Positions 59,069-64,000 of a stretch of 64,000 bases of DNA are shown piece by piece. A program made the position numbers and the translations under genes. The stretch comes from Mycobacterium aquaticum (GTDB lineage Bacteria; Actinomycetota; Actinomycetes; Mycobacteriales; Mycobacteriaceae), in contig NZ_MVHF01000031.1 in assembly GCF_002086485.1 (NCBI RefSeq), positions 1 to 64,000 on the forward strand. Direction: 5' to 3'. Within the stretch, counting starts at the first letter, position 1. The number at the start of each line of letters is the position of its first letter. The notes beneath the pieces were generated by a model. That model did not search any database. It had not been told where the DNA came from and worked only from the letters and a program-made list of their open reading frames with translations.

Positions 59069-60096
59069 TTCGGCGTGCACCTACCCGACGGCTGCGAAGT
59101 GATTCGTACGGTTCGGACGGGGCCGCCCGGCTGCAACCCGTTGAGCTTCAACGAGAGATCACAGGCGTAGAAGTTGAAGAAGTCACCGTAGATGCCACCA
59201 GCGCGGCCGATGATCTTCAGTGCTGCCGGAATCTGGACCAGGATGTCGTTGACCTCCTGCTTCTGGTCGATCAGTGGCTTCTGGATGACGTCGAGATAGC
59301 CCAGCGTGTCGTGCAGCAGCGGCCGGTTGTCGCTCAGCAGGTCGGCGAGTGAACCCGCCGCGTTGCTGATGTTGGCCACCGAGGCGCCGATCGGATCGGC
59401 CCGGTTCTTCAGGCCGGTGATCAGCGTCTCGAAGTTCTTCAATGTGTCGTCGAACTGCTTCTGATGCTTGACCGTGGTGTCCAGGACGATGTTGAGGTTC
59501 TTGATCACCTCGCCGATGGCCTGATCGCGGTCGGCGATCGTGGAGGTCAGCTGCGAGGTCTGGTCCAGGATGTCGTTGATGGTGCCGCCCTGACCCTGGA
59601 AGACCGTGATCAGCGACTTGGCGATGGTGTTCACCTTGTCCGGGGCCAGCGAGTTGAACAGCGGCCGGAAGCCGCCGACCAGGGCATCGAGGTCCAGCGC
59701 CGGCTGGGTGCGTTCGAGCGGAATGGTGCTGCCCGGCGGGATGATCTTGTTGCTCTCGCCGCGCTTGAGCTCCAGATAGCGGTTACCGATCAGGTCCTGG
59801 TAGCGGATCGCCGCGGTGGTCTGGTCGAACAACGGCAACGACTTCTCGACGGTGAACTTGACCTCGGCCTGCTCGCCGCCGTTGATCAGGTCGACCTTGG
59901 AAACCTTGCCGACCTCGACGCCGGCGGCCCGGACGAACTGCCCGCTACGCAGACCGCTGACGTTCTTGAACACCGCCGAGTACTCGTTGGTGCTGTTGAA
60001 CCGGATCTGACCGAACACCACGAAGATGAGCGCGGTGAACGTGAGCAACACCAGGGAGAAGATCCCCAGTTTGATGAGTGTGCCCTTGATGCTCAT
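59065..60096 (-). CDS. mce1B: Mce1B, MCE-domain lipid transport protein
   Basis: The ATG at 60096 overlaps the mce1A stop (ATGA); 343 residues, as in M. tuberculosis. The membrane helix is IFSLVLLTFTALIFVVFG. The MCE domain (~35-118) contains LRSGQFVRAAGVEVGKVSKVDLINGGEQAEVKF. The helical part (~120-300) forms the tunnel, and the short C-terminus (FYACDLSLKLNGLQPG...RCTPK) has two cysteines. There is no Pro-rich tail, unlike the C, D and F subunits. Confidence 0.93.
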   Translation of the reverse strand: MSIKGTLIKLGIFSLVLLTFTALIFVVFGQIRFNSTNEYSAVFKNVSGLRSGQFVRAAGVEVGKVSKVDLINGGEQAEVKFTVEKSLPLFDQTTAAIRYQDLIGNRYLELKRGESNKIIPPGSTIPLERTQPALDLDALVGGFRPLFNSLAPDKVNTIAKSLITVFQGQGGTINDILDQTSQLTSTIADRDQAIGEVIKNLNIVLDTTVKHQKQFDDTLKNFETLITGLKNRADPIGASVANISNAAGSLADLLSDNRPLLHDTLGYLDVIQKPLIDQKQEVNDILVQIPAALKIIGRAGGIYGDFFNFYACDLSLKLNGLQPGGPVRTVRITSQPSGRCTPK

Positions 60097-61313
60097 GGGT
60101 TGATCGTGTTCTCCCCCACTTGGCGGCCCCACACGTACTCGGCCGTCAACGGCTGACCGAGGTCGAAGTGGTTGTACGGCGCGATCGACGCTCCGGTGTC
60201 CATCACCAGGTACGGCATCGGCCACAGGTCACGGGTAATGGGCTGCCAGCAGCCCGGCCGGCCCTCGGGGCCGCCCTTGGCGTTCACCCGAGGCAGGTTG
60301 TCGGGATAGACGTATTTGTTACCGACGCCGACGACGAGCGAGTGCGTCAGCAGCGAATAGCCGTTACCGCCAAGGGCGGCAGCCAGTTTCGGTGCGGCGT
60401 CGTGGAAGTTGCGGATGGTGCAGAACAACGCCGGGCTGTACTTGTCCAGCAGCGCCGAGGTCGGCAGCAGGTCCTGGGCGCCACGCACCAGGTAGGGGCC
60501 GCCGCGCTCGAAGATGTCACCACCGGTGTTGCCGAACCCGACCGCGGCCACCAGCGCCTGATCGAGGTTGCCACGCTGATCATTGAGGGTGTGCGCTGTT
60601 GTCACCGCGTTGGTCAAGCCGTTCCACAGATCCGGTGAAGCGTTCGCGTACACCTCGCTCAGATCGGCCAGGGCAGTGATGTCGTGCCGGATCTGCGGCA
60701 TGCGCGGGTTCAGGTCGGCCAGGATGGTGTTGCCGTTGACGATCGACTGCCCGAACTTGTCGCCGAGGCCGTCGAGGGCCTGGGCGGTCGCGGTCAGGGT
60801 CTCGTTCAGCTTGATCGGATCGACCTGCTCGGAGATCTTCGTGATGGTCTCGAACAGCGTGTTGAACTCCGTCGTCACACCCTGGGCCTGAATCGGAGTA
60901 TCCGCGGAGACCCGCTCCGGAGACGGATTCGGCGGCGAGATGAACGAGATGTATTTGTTGCCGAACACCGTGGTGGCCCGCAACTCGGCGTCCACGTTCT
61001 GCGGGATGAGATGCAGGTACTTCGGGTCGACGTCCAGGATCAGCTTGGCTTCGGGGTTGTCGTTGACCTCGACCACGTTGACCGTGGCCAGCCTGCCGAT
61101 CGGCACCCCGTTGTAGGTGACCTTCGAACCCGGGTCCATCGACAAACCGGCCCGGCCGGACAGGACCGTCAGCTGCGTCTTGGGCTCGAATGCCCCGCGG
61201 AACTGGAACCAGGTCAGGACCAGGACCAGTGCGGTCACGAGGGCCAAGACGAGCCCCGCCAGCTTGTACGGCGGGGTCTTCGACTTGTTCAGCGGGGCGT
61301 GCGGCGCGGTCAT
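60093..61313 (-). CDS. mce1A: Mce1A, MCE-domain lipid transport protein
   Basis: The ATG at 61313 is four bases after the yrbE1B stop; no strong Shine-Dalgarno is seen, so coupling by reinitiation is likely. The 406-residue protein has a membrane helix (LAGLVLALVTALVLVLTWFQF), an MCE domain (~40-120; AGLSMDPGSKVTYNGVPIGRLATVNVVEV) and the helical tunnel region. It is shorter than M. tuberculosis Mce1A (about 454 residues, from memory), ending YVWGRQVGENTINP, so the C-terminal extension is missing here. Confidence 0.92.
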   Translation of the reverse strand: MTAPHAPLNKSKTPPYKLAGLVLALVTALVLVLTWFQFRGAFEPKTQLTVLSGRAGLSMDPGSKVTYNGVPIGRLATVNVVEVNDNPEAKLILDVDPKYLHLIPQNVDAELRATTVFGNKYISFISPPNPSPERVSADTPIQAQGVTTEFNTLFETITKISEQVDPIKLNETLTATAQALDGLGDKFGQSIVNGNTILADLNPRMPQIRHDITALADLSEVYANASPDLWNGLTNAVTTAHTLNDQRGNLDQALVAAVGFGNTGGDIFERGGPYLVRGAQDLLPTSALLDKYSPALFCTIRNFHDAAPKLAAALGGNGYSLLTHSLVVGVGNKYVYPDNLPRVNAKGGPEGRPGCWQPITRDLWPMPYLVMDTGASIAPYNHFDLGQPLTAEYVWGRQVGENTINP

Positions 61314-61317
61314 GGCG

Positions 61318-62187
61318 CTACACCGTGAGGTTGAAGTTGGGGTCGGTGCCGTACAGCGCCAACGATGCCAACAAGACCACACAGACGATCGCGATCAACG
61401 AGGTACGCATCGACCTCCCCACTGCCTCACCGACACCGACAGCACCGCCACTGGCGTAGTAGCCGAAGTAGCAGTGGTTCAACATCACGATGATCGACAT
61501 GATGACGACCTCGAGGAAGGACCACATCACGTCGTCGACGCGCAGGAACGTGTGGAAGTAGTGCTCGTACGTTCCGACGGACTGGGCATAGAAAATGGTC
61601 GTCACCAGCTGTGCCGACAGGAACGACAGCAGGATGGCCATCGCGTACAGCGGGACGATGACGATGGCGCCCGCCATCAGCCGGGTGGACACCAGGTACG
61701 AAATCGACTTGATGCCCATCACTTCCAGGGCGTCGACCTCTTCGCTGATGCGCATGGCGCCGAGTTCGGCGGTGGCGCCGGCACCGACTGTGGAGGCCAG
61801 TGCCTGACCGGTGACCACGGGTGCGACGACGCGGACGTTGGCCAGGGCCGCGAAGAACCCGGTGAACGCCTCGACGCCGATGTTGCCCAGGGATGCGAAA
61901 CCCTGGATGGCGATCAGGGAGCCCGCGGACAGGGTGACGAAGCCGATGATGGCGACGGTGCCGCCGATGACGGCCATGGCGCCGGTGCCCATGCCGATCT
62001 CGGCGACCAGCCGCAGGGTCTCCCGCCGGTAGTGCCGGAACGCGTGGGGAACATGGCCGACGGCCTGCACCACGAACCACGCGACGTGGCCCATGCTGTC
62101 GAGCAGCCGCGCCGGAGCGGCAGCCACCTCGGACGAACGCGCGAACGCCCGGGGGAACCGGGAGCGAAGGACTGTTGATGTACTCAT
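61318..62187 (-). CDS. yrbE1B: YrbE1B, MlaE-like ABC permease subunit
   Basis: The ATG at 62187 starts one base after the yrbE1A stop and gives 289 residues. The MlaE/permease fold is shown by FRHYRRETLRLVAEIGMGTGAMAVIGGTVAIIGF and the conserved EVDALEVMGIKSISYLVSTRL, the coupling helix that contacts the MceG ATPase. Five or six membrane helices are visible. With YrbE1A it forms the inner-membrane channel of the Mce1 importer. Confidence 0.94.
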   Translation of the reverse strand: MSTSTVLRSRFPRAFARSSEVAAAPARLLDSMGHVAWFVVQAVGHVPHAFRHYRRETLRLVAEIGMGTGAMAVIGGTVAIIGFVTLSAGSLIAIQGFASLGNIGVEAFTGFFAALANVRVVAPVVTGQALASTVGAGATAELGAMRISEEVDALEVMGIKSISYLVSTRLMAGAIVIVPLYAMAILLSFLSAQLVTTIFYAQSVGTYEHYFHTFLRVDDVMWSFLEVVIMSIIVMLNHCYFGYYASGGAVGVGEAVGRSMRTSLIAIVCVVLLASLALYGTDPNFNLTV

Positions 62188-62188
62188 G

Positions 62189-62989
62189 TCAGGTCTTCGT
62201 TCCGAACCGCACACCGATGGTGGTGAGCACGACGTTGACAGCGAACAGCGCGATGACGCACAAGACCAGGGTCTCGTTCACCGCGGTACCAACACCTTTC
62301 GAGCCGCCGGCGGTGGTCAGCCCGCGGTAGCAGCCGACCAGCCCGGCGATCAGACCGAAGACCGTGGCCTTGATGACCGAGATCATGACCTCGGGGAAAC
62401 CGGTGAGCAGCGTCAGGGTCGAGACGTACGCACCGGCGGAGACGTTCTGGATGTACACACCGAAGAAGAAGCCACCGACGAGGCCGATGATGATCACGGT
62501 GCCGTTGAGCAGGAAGGCGACGAACGTCGCGGCGACGACGCGCGGAACCACGAGGCGTTCGATCGGGTCGATGCCGAGCACCTCCATGGCGTCGATCTCT
62601 TCGCGGACCGTGCGGGCGCCCAAGTCGGCGCAGATGGCCGTCGACCCCGCACCGGCCACGACCAACACCGTCACCAGGGGCCCGAGCTGCGTCACCGCGG
62701 CCAGACCCGCACCGGCGCCGGAGATGTCGGCCGCACCGAACTCCGCGAGCAGGATGTTCAGCGTGAAGATGATGAGCACCGTCAGCGGGATGGACACCGC
62801 CAGCGTCGGCAGGAACGCGACCCGGATCAGGAACCAGCTCTGAAGGACGAATTCCTTCCACTGGAACGGCCGGGTGAGAAGTGCCTTGCCGGTGAGTACC
62901 GTCATCTTGAAGAAGCCACCGACCATCGCCATCGGCTTCTCGAGCTGATCACGAACGTAGCCGACAAGTGCGTTGGTCGATGCCGTCAC
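62189..62989 (-). CDS. yrbE1A: YrbE1A, MlaE-like ABC permease subunit
   Basis: The frame starts with GTG at 62989, preceded by AGGGGG seven bases upstream, and encodes 266 residues (M. tuberculosis: 265). It carries the coupling-helix motif EEIDAMEVLGIDPIERLVVPRVVAATF and the MlaE pattern ICADLGARTVREEI. It is the first gene of the mce1 block after fadD5. No ATPase gene is present, as expected, since mycobacterial Mce systems share MceG encoded elsewhere. Confidence 0.95.
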   Translation of the reverse strand: MTASTNALVGYVRDQLEKPMAMVGGFFKMTVLTGKALLTRPFQWKEFVLQSWFLIRVAFLPTLAVSIPLTVLIIFTLNILLAEFGAADISGAGAGLAAVTQLGPLVTVLVVAGAGSTAICADLGARTVREEIDAMEVLGIDPIERLVVPRVVAATFVAFLLNGTVIIIGLVGGFFFGVYIQNVSAGAYVSTLTLLTGFPEVMISVIKATVFGLIAGLVGCYRGLTTAGGSKGVGTAVNETLVLCVIALFAVNVVLTTIGVRFGTKT

Positions 62990-63169
62990 CGGTGCACCCC
63001 CTGGACGTGTCGCACGCCCCCTCCTTGCCTCAACCCCGCGTACGTGATCCCAATCTCCCTACTCGTGGGTAGTAAGTGAGACCACAGGACTGTACCCGAT
63101 ACAAACGTGGCCGTGCACCGCATCGGCTGGATTATGCCGTGAACCGTTAGCAAACCCCTCCCCTATTCG
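62990..63169. promoter_or_regulatory. 180-base gap between fadD5 and yrbE1A
   Basis: The gap holds the Shine-Dalgarno of yrbE1A and, on the minus strand, TACAGT at 63093-63088, a possible -10. Downstream is TACTACCCACGAGTA (63074-63060), which has short TACT/AGTA arms and could bind a regulator. A 180-base gap in an otherwise overlapping operon suggests an internal promoter for yrbE1A. Confidence 0.4.
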
Positions 63170-64000
63170 CTATTTTCCTTGATGACCTGCAGAAACCGTT
63201 GACGGAGAATAACTTTCGCTAACGTTAATCGGCTCTTCGCGACCGAATCTCGCACGGAGCTCGGTCTTGAGGACCTTGCCCGAGGGGTTACGCGGCAGGG
63301 CCTCGACAATCTCGAGGGCCTTGGGGTGCTTGTACCGGGCCAGCCGCTCTGTGAGAAACCCGTCGAGGTCGGCCAGATTCAGCGGCGAATCCTGACCACC
63401 ACTGAGCGCCACGACGGCCACGGGCACCTCACCCCACTTCTCATCGGGCCGCCCGATCACTGCGGCCTCGACGATCGCCGGGTGGGCCGCCAGGGCGTTC
63501 TCCACCTCCGCGCAATAGATGTTCTCCCCGCCGGAGATGATCATGTCCTTCTTGCGGTCCACCACCCAGACGTAGCCCTCGTCGTCCTGGCGCACCAGGT
63601 CACCGGAGTGGAACCAGCCGCCGGCGAATGCTTCGGCGGTGGCCTTCGGGTTGTTCCAGTAGCCGGCCATCAACGTCGGTGCCCGATAGACGATCTCGCC
63701 GACGTCGCCGACCGCCACATCGTTCATGTTCTCGTCGACGATGCGGGCCGACACCGTGGGGATGACGCGGCCGACGGAGCCCAGTTTCCGAATCGCGTCC
63801 TGGGCCAACAGCATGCAGGTGACCGGCGACATCTCGGTTTGCCCGAACGCGGCAAGGATCTGGGTGCCGGGGAAGGTCTCGGCCATGGTCCGCAGCAACG
63901 TGTCCGACGCCGGGGCCGCGCCCCAGGACAGCACGCGCAGCTTGAGGTTGCGGGGCTTGGCCTGCTGCGCGGCGCAGACGGCCTGCCACTGCGCGGGCAC
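63170..64000 (-). CDS. fadD5: FadD5 acyl-CoA synthetase, C-terminal part (cut by window edge)
   Basis: The frame is open at 64000, so only the last 276 residues or so are seen. They contain the adenylate-forming motifs LSWGAAPASDTLL, AFGQTEMSPV (A5-like), GWFHSGDLVRQDDEGYVWVVDRKKDMIISGGENIYCAEVE (hinge and C-terminal domain) and the catalytic lysine near LPRNPSGKVLKTELR. FadD5 activates fatty acids taken up or recycled by the Mce1 transporter. The order fadD5-yrbE1A-yrbE1B-mce1A is the diagnostic start of the mce1 operon. Confidence 0.94.
   Translation of the reverse strand: MPAQWQAVCAAQQAKPRNLKLRVLSWGAAPASDTLLRTMAETFPGTQILAAFGQTEMSPVTCMLLAQDAIRKLGSVGRVIPTVSARIVDENMNDVAVGDVGEIVYRAPTLMAGYWNNPKATAEAFAGGWFHSGDLVRQDDEGYVWVVDRKKDMIISGGENIYCAEVENALAAHPAIVEAAVIGRPDEKWGEVPVAVVALSGGQDSPLNLADLDGFLTERLARYKHPKALEIVEALPRNPSGKVLKTELRARFGREEPINVSESYSPSTVSAGHQGK

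Noticed and set aside
63060..63074. TACT...AGTA inverted repeat before yrbE1A as a defined operator
   Set aside because: The arms are only four bases long. It is recorded as part of the intergenic description but is too weak to name a regulator.

Overview
The window is high-GC DNA from a fast-growing mycobacterium (Mycolicibacterium-type). The evidence is a complete mce1 operon with fadD5, yrbE and mam genes, an MmpS/MmpL pair, an Emb-type arabinosyltransferase, a mycobacterial L,D-transpeptidase, F420-type oxidoreductases and leaderless promoters. Gene order matches M. tuberculosis Rv0166 (fadD5) to Rv0192 (ldtMt4), read backwards. Blocks absent from that reference (from memory of the reference order) are inserted between the conserved ones.

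Layout. 1-4.45 kb: a sugar-catabolic cluster (two TIM-barrel isomerases, sugar-binding lipoprotein, Gfo/Idh dehydrogenase) read leftward from a divergent LacI regulator. 4.46-9.83 kb: the conserved ldt, MFS, F420 protein, copper-sensing CsoR/RicR and ilvD block. 10-15 kb: ankyrin protein, SPW membrane protein, large LuxR regulator. 14.4-18.5 kb: TetR, MpaB-type oxygenase and a frameshifted aldehyde dehydrogenase. 17.9-22 kb: a second TetR with mmpS-mmpL. 22.1-27.2 kb: conserved Rv0187-Rv0182c-like genes (O-methyltransferase, metallohydrolase-like, DUF2786, lipoprotein hydrolase, monoacylglycerol lipase, SigG-like sigma factor).

27.2-31.5 kb is the most unusual region. Two related genes, each with an AbiEi-like N-terminus and a DUF559/Vsr-like putative nuclease C-terminus, sit between the sigG and pirin homologues. 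Each gene is flanked on both sides by its own family of long DNA palindromes. Two further solo copies of the first family lie near 45.5 and 49.2 kb. I propose these are small nuclease-plus-palindrome elements, comparable in layout to REP/RAYT systems.

31.5-49.9 kb: pirin (Rv0181c-like), then accessory envelope and secreted functions. These include a beta-propeller dehydrogenase lipoprotein, a phosphodiester-glycosidase-domain protein, a degenerate cyclase, a secreted RNase Sa-like enzyme with its barstar inhibitor, an acyltransferase-SGNH protein, a beta-lactamase-like lipoprotein with a Ser/Thr kinase, a 694-residue secreted protein of unknown family, fructosamine kinase, SDR, F420 and DUF732 genes, and an extra Emb arabinosyltransferase. 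49.9-64 kb: the mce1 operon (fadD5, yrbE1AB, mce1A-F, mam1A-D) on the minus strand, almost every junction overlapping by a few bases, encoding an ABC-type lipid importer. fadD5 runs off the right edge.

Positions and motifs were read directly from the sequence. Family names and reference gene numbers come from memory of known families; no search was run.
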